Under the pieces are notes generated by a model that ran no database searches, was not told the origin of the DNA, and saw only the letters and a list, made by a program, of their open reading frames with translations. 64,000 nt of DNA from Psettodes erumei (taxonomy: Eukaryota > Chordata > Actinopteri > Pleuronectiformes > Psettodidae), in contig JAFBJZ010000612.1 of the NCBI GenBank assembly GCA_016785225.1, positions 124,001 to 188,000 on the forward strand, given 5' to 3'. Of this stretch, positions 10,852 through 21,610 are shown one piece after another; the stretch's first letter is position 1, and each line of letters begins with the position of its first letter. A program made the position numbers and the translations under genes.

Positions 10852-12941
10852 GTGAGTATAGATTTTATACATTATGTAAATCTATAATTATTTCACCTAC
10901 AGGCAAAACACATCATGCAACAAGCTGAACATATGTGCATCATAACTCATGTTCAGTTTGTTGCAGTTGTTACATGTACGATTAGAGGAGGTGTAATAGG
11001 CTGCGATCTGAATACAGGGACTCTTGTTTCATATTAGTTGAGAGCAACAGAAATAGCTGCAAAATTCATGGCGTATCAGAATAATTTAATTATCATCTTT
11101 TTATTCACGGTGTCCGGTTCTAGATCACTTTTATGTACCACCGCGAACCACTAACTGTTTGGTGTCACCCGACACAAGCATCAGGCCGTTTATTTATCGG
11201 TGGAAATTTGTTGAGGTGGTTTATTGGAATCATGCGGAGTTAATATGGAAAGCGGACACGCCGCATGTTGCGTCTGGCTCCATTAAATAAAAGTAACAAG
11301 CCTCTTGTAGATTCTTGTAGCCGTGGCTCTTCTTGAGCTCACCGAGCTCCCCAAACTGGCTGACGTGACGTGCTAACATCCGGCAATTTCAAGGAATATA
11401 TATAGGCTGAGGCATCGTTTCAATCTGTAAACATGTGTATAGTTTCGTGAGGTCTCGCCACTGTACCGCAAAAAGCAGAGGAGATTTAATTTTTGACATC
11501 ATCCGTTACCCAATCTCAAAATTACGCACATGGATTACGCACAAATGCCCAGAATCCAACCCAGAACAGAGGCGCAGCAGTACTGTAGCCTACGTCAACA
11601 TGACGCTTTTACGCACACCCAGTGCCATTTGTGTCACTCAGGCGCCTTCACATAAAAAAACAGAGCTGGGTTCTCCTCGCTTTAGTTTGCAAATTTAAGT
11701 TTATTTAGATTTTTTAATTGAAAAATCTCAGTTGTTATGTACACAAGTGATGGGTGCCCCTGGTCAACATTAATGCCCACCCAATTTAGATTTTTTTTTA
11801 CATGTTTCAAGGATATTATTATTGGATTCTAACAGATGCAAAGGTCTCGTTGGATTTCCTGGCAGACTGTTACTCATTATTATTATCATATTATTGTCTC
11901 ATTATCGGTCCTGACACAACTACCTGATGGATCATGTGTTACACAATCCAATCAAAGCCTTTTCAGTTTGCCCATGCGTACCCAAACTTCTGGTAAGGAA
12001 TGAACAGCAAACACAAGACTGTTTTAGATATTATTTAAATCCGTTCATTTAAAGTCATAATATTTTTTTCTGAAATCAAAACGTCAGAAAGGCGACGTTA
12101 CAGCTTATTACAGTAATTTCCCTCTGGTCTGACATTCTTTGATTTCTTGATTCCGCTATACTTTAAACACACTGAAGTAAAGGGGTAAAGTTCTTAAAGT
12201 TTTTTTTTTTTAAAAACTTGTTTTAAATACATCAATATGTCAGAAATGGGCTGAGAAATTAGGCTATTTTGATTTTTGTTTTTTCCACTACTTAATGTTT
12301 TGTGTGTTCTCCTTTCAGGTCCAAGGGATAATACAAGTTCAGAGGCCCACTGCTGCACGGTGACTACCAGCGAGCGAGGTTCCCCCGCCGTGTCCGAGCC
12401 AATAACGGAGGGTAGTGACGAGACCGACCAGAAAACAGGGGACAGCAACCTGACGGACGACAACGAGGACGCGCAGCACGTCTTTGACACGCGGTCGGAG
12501 CAAGACGCGTCATCTGACCCGAGCTCCACCCGGAAGAAGAAGACCCGGACCGTGTTCAGTCGCAGCCAGGTGTTTCAGCTGGAGTCGACTTTCGATGTGA
12601 AGCGGTATCTGAGCAGCTCGGAGAGAGCGGGACTGGCGGCGTCTCTCCACCTGACAGAGACTCAGGTCAAAATCTGGTTTCAGAACCGGAGGAATAAGTG
12701 GAAGAGACAGCTGGCGGCGGATCTCGAGGCGGCTCACATCCCAAGCTCGACCCAGCGGATTGTCAGGGTCCCCATCTTGTATCACGAGGGGCCCGCGCCC
12801 GCTGCAGCGCTGGGTTTCAGCTTGACCGGACATCCAGTTTCTCCACCCGTAGCGGGCTTCACCAGCTCCATCAACTACCCCCTGTCCTCGTTTGCTCACT
12901 CCATGAGCATGTTGAGATCGCAGATGACCGGCTTGGTGTAA
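10551..12941 (+). CDS. hmx1: Homeobox protein HMX1 (H6 family homeobox 1), two exons
   Basis: HMX1 is a nuclear NK-like homeodomain transcription factor that regulates eye, ear, sensory ganglion and craniofacial development, mostly as a repressor. The CDS joins 10551-10851 and 12319-12941 (307 aa) across a 1467-nt intron with a GTGAGT donor and a CTTTCAG acceptor. The split codon is A|GT (phase 1), which keeps the frame exactly. SSFFIENLLG at residues 17-26 is the HMX N-terminal motif and resembles the eh1 Groucho-binding motif. The homeodomain (about residues 173-232) has KIWFQNRRNKWKRQ in helix 3 with canonical Trp48, Phe49, Asn51 and Arg53. It is followed by the family motif QRIVRVPILYHE (246-257) and a C-terminus ending in MTGLV, as HMX1 ends. 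HMX2 and HMX3 have different tails, and the linked cpz gene also argues for hmx1. The start is the ATG preceding the conserved exon 1 motif. The hmx4 gene follows 1.8 kb downstream. Confidence 0.96.
10852..12318 (+). other. hmx1: hmx1 intron 1
   Basis: A 1467-nt AT-richer intron. Nothing coding was recognised in it; the 87-codon open frame at 11435-11698 has no family similarity that I can see. TATTAT runs near 11875-11895 are simple sequence. Confidence 0.9.
12319..12941 (+). CDS. hmx1: hmx1 coding exon 2 (homeodomain)
   Basis: Starts with the last two bases of codon 101 (Ser) after CTCCTTTCAG. An acidic, Ser/Asp/Glu-rich linker leads to the homeodomain encoded at 12534-12713. The stop is TAA at 12939-12941. 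The open frame extends upstream into the intron as far as 12276, but those codons are intronic. Confidence 0.95.
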
Positions 12942-13322
12942 AGACTGTTCAAGACTGACTTATCAAACTGTTCACAGCATAAACTCACCGTGTGAATACC
13001 GAATCGTGCAATAACCCACAATGCTGCAGAAAACTGCCAACTGCATCCAAAGAGCCACAGAGACCGTGATTATAACACAAAGTAAACAATCATCCTTTAT
13101 ATTTCTGTTTATCTGCCTCTACAAGAGTCTCTGCTCCTGTCACTGTATACACTATAATAACAGTCAAGCATGGGGGCGGGGGGAGGGTGGGGCAGTGGAG
13201 GCCGAAGTTGTCCATGTACTGTATGTTTGAATACACATATTTTTTCAAACTTTTATATTTAAAGCCACAATTTTTCCGACTTTGTCACCCTTTTTCACAT
13301 AATAGACCAATAAATAAATAAA
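12942..13322 (+). other. hmx1: hmx1 3' UTR with candidate poly(A) signals
   Basis: Three overlapping AATAAA hexamers lie at 13309-13322, about 370 nt after the stop. This is the first strong poly(A) signal downstream and a plausible transcript end. A G-rich patch lies at 13170-13200. Confidence 0.55.
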
Positions 13323-14547
13323 TACAAGCAAGCACACTTGTCTGTTTTTTCTGTTGATTATAAAGACTCGCACCATGACCTCAAACGTGTCTTCATTTCT
13401 GCCCACCACAAACGGGCAGGGTCACACACAGGAGTGTTTATATGGAGAACGAAGTGAATCCATATGTTTTTTGACACGGCCACAGAACGAAGCTGAGAGC
13501 AGGAGCCTGTGCGTCTTTTCGGAAATGACAAAGTTAACCTTTACACACTTCTGCTGCAGGTAGGGCTGTGTAAGAAATAGCCCCTCTCATCTGCTTTGAC
13601 GTATAAACCACAAAGTCATCTATAAAAGGATAGAAAATAATTTACTTTCATTTTTGAAAAAAATCAGCATATAGTGTATTTTTTAAAAATCCACTATAGT
13701 GTATATCAACGGTTTTCAGATTTTATTTAACGAATGCCCACCACAAGATGAGTCTTTTCAACATAATTTGGAAGAAGTTTAATATTTATATGACAACGTG
13801 AAAAATTAGATGTTTGAGTTTTAGCTCGTCCCCAAATGCGTGCACTTAATTCATGCAAAATCCCGAGTTTCCGTGCAGCCTGATGTTGTGGGTTAAGGGA
13901 ATAACAAATTAATGCGTGCTAATGCTTCATTAGCTTCATTAGGTAAGACTGCGATCTACAGCTATGTAGTGTCCCATTTCGCACTGTCTTTAAAATATCC
14001 ACGCCAGGTATTGATTTAACACGCAATATTCAAAATGCAGAAAATCATTCGTATCAGAAATAATAATGTAAAAAAAAAAACAGTTGTTAGCTTTTTGTTA
14101 GGCTACATTTTCATTTTCTATGCAAACTAATTTCCCTGTAACTAGGCTACTAAAACAGCACTGACTTCACTGAAAATTCTGAATGATAACATGTGATTAT
14201 GAGAAATATGTAAAACTAATAAACCGATACACTCATGGTGATACAGCAGGTATATAACAACCTACGTCACTTTCAGTTTGCAAATCGGTTTTAAAAAACT
14301 TCTGACTCGAATTGAGCAACTTCCGGGAAGACAAAACGACAGAGCAGGCTCCGATCAAAACCACCATCAGCTGGTGTCCCACTGTATGTGGTGTGAAATA
14401 ACAGATAAATTAAACTGGTTTATTTTCCTGGGAGTCCCCTGCAGGGCTCCGGACCCCGCGGGTCTCTGCAGCAGCAGATGTATGAGGATGAAGGGGAGTG
14501 GGGGGGGGCACGATAACGCTCTCCTGCCCTCCCTTCTCCTCGTTGTT
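13323..14547. other. hmx1-hmx4 intergenic region
   Basis: AT-rich non-coding DNA. At 13905-13945 four TAAT/ATTA homeodomain cores occur within about 40 nt, including the tandem word GCTTCATTA / GCTTCATTA. This could be a shared enhancer between the tandem genes. No exon is seen. Confidence 0.5.
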
Positions 14548-14580
14548 ATTGGCCCGTACAGCGCGCTCCTCTGGACCAAT
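14548..14580 (+). promoter_or_regulatory. hmx4: hmx4 promoter: paired opposed CCAAT boxes
   Basis: ATTGG at 14548-14552 and CCAAT at 14576-14580 form an inverted pair with centres 28 nt apart, in a CpG-rich segment about 205 nt before the hmx4 start codon. This is a typical NF-Y arrangement for a TATA-less promoter. No TATA box is visible. Confidence 0.55.
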
Positions 14581-14784
14581 CAGCGGGGACAAAGCGCGTT
14601 CCATCCGGTGTGGGCAGTAGCGGTGCAGGCAGAGCACCGCCAGCCCAGTAGTGTCTGCTCAGCGGCTGCTGCTATGGTTCGTGGAGCAACGAGACGTTAG
14701 TGGTGAGATTAACGTCCCGCTTTAGACTTAACGGCCAGCAGAGTCGCGGAAGTAAACAGAGGAGGAATTACGCGCTTGGAGAAT

Positions 14785-15007
14785 ATGAACAAAGTGGACG
14801 CGCCATGTCGACCCGCCGCCTCTCTGAAATTCACCATTGACAACATCCTCAACCTCAAGACAAGCGGGAGGAACTGTGACAGTTGTCACCCCGCCGGACT
14901 GCAGGATGGCTCGGCCACGGCGATGCGTAAAGACGGTTTCCAGAGTCACCACGAGGAGCACGGAGCCCAGCAGAGGCAGGATCCGGGCAGCAGGCTACAC
15001 GAAGGTG
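14785..15007 (+). CDS. hmx4: hmx4 coding exon 1
   Basis: Encodes residues 1-74 plus one base of codon 75. It carries the eh1-like FTIDNIL motif. The donor is GAAGGTG followed by GTAAGA. A GT two codons earlier (15005) is a weaker alternative. Confidence 0.9.
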
Positions 15008-15756
15008 GTAAGAGGATCTTGACGAATCAGTAGCTGGAGGCTGTGTATAATAGAAACCCGTGTCAGCTGCGTTCACCATTACGCACAGCTCGCATCCGAT
15101 GGCACAACACGCCAGGTCAATATAGCAGCACAGTTTGAGACTTTAGCTCAGGATGTTAAACTAAGTGTAATTTTGTTGCAGAGTTAACCACAGACTGCAG
15201 CGGAGCAGCAGAGTCGGTCGTCATCAGCCGCGGAGACCCGGGGAAGGCGACGGAGGTGCGCTTCGAGAGCGGGGACAGCAGCTGCGACGACAGCGCCTCC
15301 ACCACCGCGGCCACGGACGCCCATAAAGGAGGCAGCCCGGCCAAGAAGAGCAAAATGATAACGAAGAAGAAAACGCGCACTATTTTTTCCAAGAGACAGA
15401 TTTTCCAGTTGGAGTCTACCTTCGACATGAAACGCTATCTGAGCAGCGCGGAGCGCGCCTGCCTCGCCAGTTCTCTCCAGCTGACGGAGACGCAGGTGAA
15501 AATATGGTTTCAGAACCGCAGGAATAAATTGAAACGGCAGATCTCGACCGAAATCGACGGACCAGTTAGCGATTTCCCCGAGACTGGAAAGCCCGTGGTG
15601 GTGGGGCAGCTGCCGGCCTTGTACAAAGAGAGCAACCTGCTGGGGAGATGCCTGCTGCCCATGCCTCTGCCCGTGGTGTACCCGGGGAGTAGCACGCCTT
15701 ACCTCTGCTTCTCGAACGCCAGCAAGTACTTCGGCCTGTACGACGGGGACGTATGA
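14785..15756 (+). CDS. hmx4: Homeobox protein HMX4 (SOHo-type), two exons
   Basis: HMX4 is a nuclear homeodomain transcription factor of the HMX family, the counterpart of chicken SOHo, expressed in sensory organs in known species. The CDS joins 14785-15007 and 15182-15756 (265 aa) across an unusually short 174-nt intron (GTAAGA donor, TTTGTTGCAG acceptor). The split codon is G|AG, again phase 1, matching hmx1. KFTIDNILNLK near residues 15-25 contains FTIDNIL, a very good eh1 Groucho-binding motif. The homeodomain spans residues 136-195 and is 49/60 identical to the hmx1 homeodomain; helix 3 reads KIWFQNRRNKLKRQ. The tail has LYKESNLLGRCLLP and ends YFGLYDGDV, characteristic of HMX4/SOHo and unlike HMX1, 2 or 3. 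The start is the ATG at 14785; the open frame upstream of it begins with non-ATG codons. This gene is absent from placental mammals. Confidence 0.95.
15182..15756 (+). CDS. hmx4: hmx4 coding exon 2 (homeodomain)
   Basis: Begins with the last two bases of codon 75 (Glu). A Ser/Asp-rich linker and a Lys-rich stretch precede the homeodomain, encoded at 15364-15543. The stop is TGA at 15754-15756. Confidence 0.93.
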
Positions 15757-17041
15757 CGCTTCGACTCAGCTCCGCGTCGATGAGACACTTTTCTGGTGGT
15801 CTGTTGCCAAGTTTCTAACGTTTTGAGGTGTTTAAATGGCGGAGGGGCCGGACCTGCGGCCTTAACTGTTGACGAAGACTGCAAGTACGGCGACCGAGGA
15901 GTAGTTACATATCACATAAAAAATAAGCTCATGCGGTATTATTTATTTTTTTCCCCCAGTCGGTTATGATTTTTTTTATAGGCCTGACACTAAACCTGCT
16001 AGTCACACGAAGTTTTTAGAAAATAGCAGGCTAAGCTAATGATAGCCTGAGGGAGGCCTAAAACAGTATCAGTCTCTACATTTTATTGTTTACATGGTAT
16101 TTCATTATTATTATTATTATTATTATTATTGACAACAGCATTTCCAGCAGCCTAAAGCCACCAAAGAAATTACTATAGCCTAGCTATTTGCATGCATTTC
16201 CTGTATCATAATGAATTTTGAATTACTGAAAATTATGTATTTAAATGAATGTAATTAACATTTTATTCTCTGTTTCACGCATGTCTATTTTTTTTCTGAG
16301 TATCCTACTATTCTTACTTTATTTCACGTTTGCCTATAGGCTCGTTACACCATTTACTGGAACTGTAATTAAAACCTCTTCATTCAAGTAATACTTTTAC
16401 AGGACTGATTCCGTATTTTGAAGGTGAACTTTGTGCTCCAGACATCAGTGATTTATAATTACACAAATTTGTGAGTAATATGGTTACAGGGACCATTTTT
16501 CACAGCCCCTCTTTAATGTCAGCATATGAACAGATATTGGCCTTTTATCAAAAAATGGTAAAGTCTGACACGAGAGCAATAACTTCAACATCTGGATTCA
16601 GTTATGCCTAATCGCTGTGAATCTGCCTTACGTGACATCATGGTTGCTAATCCAGTGGGCCCAAACTGCTTGTAGGCCCACATTCACTTTTTTTTTTTTG
16701 TTTTTCTGCTAAAACTCAGTCCTCAATATTTACACATACTGGGTCTTAAACTGGGAGCGAAACAGTTTGTATATATTGTATAAAATATGCATGAATTCAG
16801 AAACGCTTATGAAATCCAGCTGAATATTTTAATCAAACAAAACAAGACCAAAAAATTTTTTTAAATGGTGGTAAATTGGGGCAAAATGTTTTTTTTTAAA
16901 CTGTTAAAAATGTCAGAAGGGAATATCAAATAACAAAATATTTATCTACAGCTAAAATAACTGGCATTGACATTGCACAGCATGGTAGACAACATGATCA
17001 CTAATTTTGTCCCTTTTTAGAAACTACATACTTAGAATAAA
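15757..17041 (+). other. hmx4: hmx4 3' UTR and flank, candidate poly(A) signals
   Basis: ATTAAA at 16368-16373 and AATAAA at 17036-17041 are the clearest candidates; which one is used cannot be told. The segment is AT-rich and contains a TTA repeat. Confidence 0.35.
16104..16130. repeat. (TTA)n trinucleotide repeat
   Basis: About nine TTA/ATT units. Confidence 0.9.
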
Positions 17042-18565
17042 CACTGATTTGTTACTGCAAAATGTGAAGAGCCTGCTCACGTACGCTCGTATAGGTCAAT
17101 ATGGACCTACACAGCAAGTGTGTACGCATTCAGACGCCTGTTTGAATGCATCTGGATATAGCTTACTCATTCATATGTAATCTACATGATATACTATATC
17201 AGAAGAGCAATATGAGGCTAATTCTGGTTCTTGTTTAGTGACTAAAACATTTTAGTGGCTCATCCTTTCCGAAGTTTCAGCGTCAGGCGGCGTCTTGATC
17301 CTCGGTGGCCACTCGGCTGCCGTACCACAGCCACAGACTAATACACCAGCAGCCTCAGCATAATTTAAAGTACACACAATGGAAAGCTGTGCTCCTGCTC
17401 GTGTGAAGCCAAGCCAAGGCTCATTGCCTATGGATCTTATTCAAGTCAGGCGTATAACTGAAGATTTGGGTTTGTGCTTTGGAATTAAACGTCAGACTCA
17501 AGAGTGAATGAAAGCTCCAAACTAATCCCTAAAAAAGGAAACAGAGGTTATTTGCTTTCTGGAATTTCTGTTTCTTTGATACCATGTCTTAGTTTCCACA
17601 TCATCTGCTTTGGGAAATGTGTAACTCTTTATAACACGATAAAGAAGAGCTGGAAGGAAAGAAGAAACGATGCCTGGGTATAATCAGGAGGGTCTAGTTT
17701 GTTTTAACTGTTATAAAAACCAAAAGTCAAAATGTACAAAGCAGTTAGCATCAATTTCCAAATGTAAATATTTTGCTCTCACTGCTGAACCGGCTTATGC
17801 AGAATATCAAACAGGCAACGTGATGTGAGTTAGTCTAATTTTATTTCCTCTTTGAAAAGCAAAAACATTTTGGAAAAACACAGTATGGCTCTCTGCACCA
17901 CATATTTTGTTTTGGGGTATGTTCTTTTGCTGAAGCTCAGTTCTTACAGTTCTTGTGATAATTTAAAGACACTCATAATATTGGCATCTCAAATATCACA
18001 AATCAATTTGAAAAGCTCTGCTGTGTAAAGTTGTGATGTTTGGAACCTCATGATTTCCCCGAGACCAAAAAATAATAATTTAATGTTTTATTGGTCCCTG
18101 CAGGGAATTGCTTCACCCTCCTTGTGCCACAAACTTAATACCCATGAATGGGACAGCAGGATTTGTCAGCAGCACAGAGCCAAACTGCACCCAACTTGTC
18201 TTTTGAATCAAAGTGTGGTTGAAGATTATACGTCATGATTTGTCAGGGGACGGACGTAAGAGTCATTTTATTATTCCCACTAATGAAAATCCACTTCCTG
18301 CATTGACCGAGATGGAAGTCACTTGACCTTATCGGTGCTGCCCTTTGACCTCCAATGCACTTCGCGACAACAGTCGCAAGTGTAAAACTAAATCATGCTC
18401 AAAGCAAATATCTCAACTTAAAATAAAGTAATATCGTTTTGATATGAAGGATTTCATATAAAAAAACAGGACACTCTTTGTTCATTATCGACCCACTGCA
18501 GCAAATAATAAAGAAATCTCAGAGGCATTCGCGTGCATCATTATATGAGTGCTTCAGAGACACTG

Positions 18566-18570
<5 letters not shown>

Positions 18571-18599
<29 letters not shown>
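18571..18599. repeat. (GT)n microsatellite
   Basis: A perfect GT run of about 14 units. Confidence 0.95.
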
Positions 18600-18602
<3 letters not shown>

Positions 18603-19152
18603 ATATTCACCGAAGAAAAGAGGCCTGTTATGTCCGGCAGGCTGTCTCGTGTTTCAGAGCTGCTAAGAGAGAGTCACACCACTGCTCAGTACCCACAATC
18701 CCTGGCGGCTATCTGCTCAGACATGACGGCAGACTGTCAAGATGTGAGGTGTGGCCAAATGGTACAACGCTGAAGTTGTAGTTAATGGAGACGTAAATCG
18801 AACGTCGGACCGTCGTAAAGGCACCAAACCTGTATCTTTGGATGGCGGAGGACAGAGGTAAAATTATTTTTTAATGAGAAGCATGACTTGGTGTGATGAA
18901 CTACCGTTGTAAGTACATGTCTGACATAGACGCACTAATTCACCTCAGCGCTCATTGTAAGTGCTAATTGTTTCTACCACTTGCGCTCTTTTCATTTTGG
19001 CACTCCATCCTCCTCTCCCATTCTTAACCCGCTTGTCTCCCACCTCTTGCATTGTCAGAGCTCATCACAGCGGTCTGTGCACTGAAGCCCGACTCTGTGT
19101 GATTACAACTGAATGAGAGGGGCTGAGGAGGGTGTAATGAGGAGGGAGGAAA

Positions 19153-19159
<7 letters not shown>

Positions 19160-19184
<25 letters not shown>

Positions 19185-19194
19185 TGGGGGGGGT
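19160..19194. repeat. (GT)n microsatellite ending in a G run
   Basis: A GT run of about 13 units followed by eight guanines. Confidence 0.95.
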
Positions 19195-19343
19195 CGCTGA
19201 GAACCAGTTGATGAGTGTGTGTTTGTGTTGGAAAAACTACGATCACGTTTGTATTTCTGCATGGGTCTGCGCCTCTCTATGGCCGGGGTCTGGCTGGTCA
19301 GGAGCATGGAAGTGCTGTTCCCGTTGGTTAGAGAGCGATGCTG

Positions 19344-19378
19344 CGTGTGTGTGTGTGTGTGTGTGCGCACACACACAT
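19344..19378. repeat. Palindromic GT-CGC-CA alternating purine/pyrimidine tract
   Basis: A GT run passes through GCGC into a CA run without a break, so the tract is self-complementary and strictly alternating. It can in principle form a hairpin or Z-DNA. Confidence 0.9.
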
Positions 19379-19819
19379 TACGCCTGTGTAAAACTCACTG
19401 GTAGCTCCTTTCTGCATGACTAGACGGGGGCCCCTCTCTCAGCTCGCCCGTTACTTTAACCTCTGTTGACCTCTCCCAGTCATCTGACAAAGGTCATCGC
19501 CCAAGACGATGGGAGAGACTCTCCCCGAACGCATTTCTTCGACATGAAAGCAGAGAAAAGATTTCACATGGAGGATATCATAGATGCTCCAATTTTGGCT
19601 CTCTGGGCCGTGTGTGCTGTACGTGTCTGTATGTGGTGAAAAAACATCCTCAATAATAAAGATGAAATCCATATCAACTACAGTTCTTGGTTAAAAAATG
19701 CCGCGACTGTGGTGGTCATTCTGATAAACCAAGTAACGTTTAAAAAAAAAAAAAGCGCCAGCGCTTGCTCCAGCATCGTTCGGCTCTCGAAAGCCATGGA
19801 TTCCCCCGGGGGTGTCCCG

Positions 19820-19837
19820 ATGCACCAGAGGGCAACC
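19820..19837 (+). promoter_or_regulatory. CTCF-like motif, forward orientation
   Basis: TGCACCAGAGGGCAAC closely matches the vertebrate CTCF core (CCACCAG-A/G-GGGCGC) on the + strand, about 4 kb downstream of hmx4. Motif evidence only. Confidence 0.35.
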
Positions 19838-20635
19838 TGAGACCAAAACTACATGACACAGCACATTGTAAAGTAAACAACAAGGCTATTAGTTAGAGGG
19901 GGAAACCTGAGACACGAGGTCTGTGTATGTGTCACACTTAAAGACTGTTTGATGGTCTATTGATCTGCTAATTTAGCCACCCCCTCCTTCTCCATGATGC
20001 AAATTGCCTGAGGAAATTGAAAGATGGTGGAGGGGATAAAATCAGATAAAAGTGAGTGCTACTGAGACAGAGATATGTGGTGAGAGTGTGAGGGGAGGAG
20101 AGGAAATGAGATCCGATTGGACCGTGGCCAGATATTAATTGCTAGCAATGCCGAGAGAGAGAGTAAAAAGAAATACATTTAAATGAATTAATTCATAGAC
20201 TATACAGTATTAAACTGATTCAAATCCTGTATGAGACAGCAACAACTATACAGAATCTTATAATCCACAACAGAACATTTGAATGTTGAATATTAGTCCT
20301 TATGTGACATTATGACTCATGTGCTGCTTCATGATGCTGTAAACTAAACTCAGCAGCACGTTAGAGCAGCAGACATGCGGCCATTCAAGAGATGAGAACG
20401 ACAGCCGAGGAAAAGTGTCAGTATTACACATCCATCCAATAACTGTGTTGAACAAATGTGAACTTTGACCCCACATACACTGACAACACACATCTGGTTT
20501 TGACGGGAGGTACAAATTATGATACAGTGACAATTTCACTGTTGAGAAGAAGAGTGGATAGAATTCTACAGGAGGTGGCAGAGAGTATCAGACAGGATGG
20601 GGTTATGAGGTTAGAATATCATTTTTGTGGTTGTT

Positions 20636-20705
20636 AAATTACCATTATAATTAATGTAATCCTAATTAGCTGCCTGGCATAATTAAGCAACGTTCTTAAT
20701 TCTTT
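20636..20705. promoter_or_regulatory. Candidate enhancer: dense TAATTA homeodomain-site cluster
   Basis: TAATTA occurs at 20648-20653, 20663-20668 and 20680-20685, with further TAAT or ATTA cores at 20644, 20657 and 20697. Three palindromic homeodomain sites in 38 nt is far above background. The block reads like conserved developmental regulatory DNA about 5 kb downstream of hmx4. Confidence 0.4.
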
Positions 20706-20789
20706 GACCCGCCTCTTGTACTATTACTACTACTATTCATACCAGGATGTTCGGTGTGAAAACACCAGAAGGTTATGCTTTCAGACACT

Positions 20790-20985
20790 GTACTGCAGCA
20801 CAGTTTGGCTATGAGTCAGTGCTAACACGCTCATAGTGACGCTGACACGCAGATGTACATACTGTATTCACCCTTTTAGTTTAGCATGTTAGCATGCTAA
20901 CATTTCCTTATTACCAGCAAAAAAACGGTAGAACAAAGCCGCCATCACTACAGGCACACTACTAGCATGGCTAAACCTATTTTCA
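20790..20985 (-). repeat. Fragment of a TTAGCATGCTAA-type fish interspersed repeat
   Basis: The words GCATGTTAGCATGCTAACAT at 20884-20903 and CTAGCATGGCTAAACCTA nearby are typical of an abundant repeat in spiny-rayed fish. A longer copy in the opposite orientation lies at 26270-26740. I recognise the family from its words but cannot name it. Confidence 0.5.
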
Positions 20986-21439
20986 TGTTTGAGATACAGT
21001 GCCAAAACTCTTTTGTTTGATAGATTCATCTCAATATAACAGAGCTGACAAAAAACAGTGACCACATATCCCCATTACATGTATATTGTATAAGAATGAT
21101 TAAAAAAAACAACATATCACCAAAGACAGGTTTCCGAGCGACTTCATCAGTGAAAATGCAGAGTGGGTAGAAAACAAACCAAAATGTCTACGAGCTCATG
21201 AGAGCAACACAAAAAGTTGCTTGTGCCTAAAAATAAACAAATCACAGATGAACAATGCTTGTTCATTATTTAAGAAGGAAACCTGCGTGTTGAGAGCAGA
21301 ATTGCAACGAGCGATGTGTGCAGAGATCTGGACTGTGTGAAAGCTGAACGTGCAGGAATAAAAGCGAGTCTTAAGGTGCGACACCTCGAGATATTACTTC
21401 AAAGAAAGTTTTGTCATTTTGCTTTGGACCCATCTGCAG

Positions 21440-21610
21440 ACAAAACCGAAAACAGAGTCACGCAACGCAAGTCCGCGTAGCAATTAAAGAGCATCGTCTC
21501 TCACGGCCTCCCTCATGTCCTGTCCCTTCAGACACCCTCGTCAGGATAATGTGCCATTAATCTACCACTGAAAACACATTATTGGCCAATCAATAGGTGG
21601 AGGGATAAAG
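21440..21610. promoter_or_regulatory. Candidate HMX-responsive conserved element
   Basis: AGCAATTAAAGA at 21479-21490 matches the published high-affinity binding consensus of mouse Hmx1/2/3 almost completely. Nearby are CCATTAATC, ACATTATTGG and CCAATCAATAGG (homeodomain, CCAAT and PBX-like words). The block is unique sequence and CNE-like; conservation was not testable. Confidence 0.35.

Larger units (their letters stand above)
17042..19340. other. Gene desert, proximal part
   Basis: No exon or RNA gene was recognised. It contains two GT microsatellites and otherwise ordinary unique non-coding sequence. Confidence 0.55.

Noticed and set aside
12276..12318. An upstream ATG-headed extension of hmx1 exon 2
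   Set aside because: It lies in the intron: a pyrimidine-rich CTCCTTTCAG acceptor at 12318 joins in exact phase with the exon 1 donor, and the extended codons show no HMX similarity.
10551..15756. Reading the tandem homeobox pair as hmx3-hmx2
   Set aside because: The first protein ends in the HMX1-type MTGLV tail, the second has the SOHo/HMX4 tail ending YFGLYDGDV, and the linked gene is cpz, as at the HMX1 locus.
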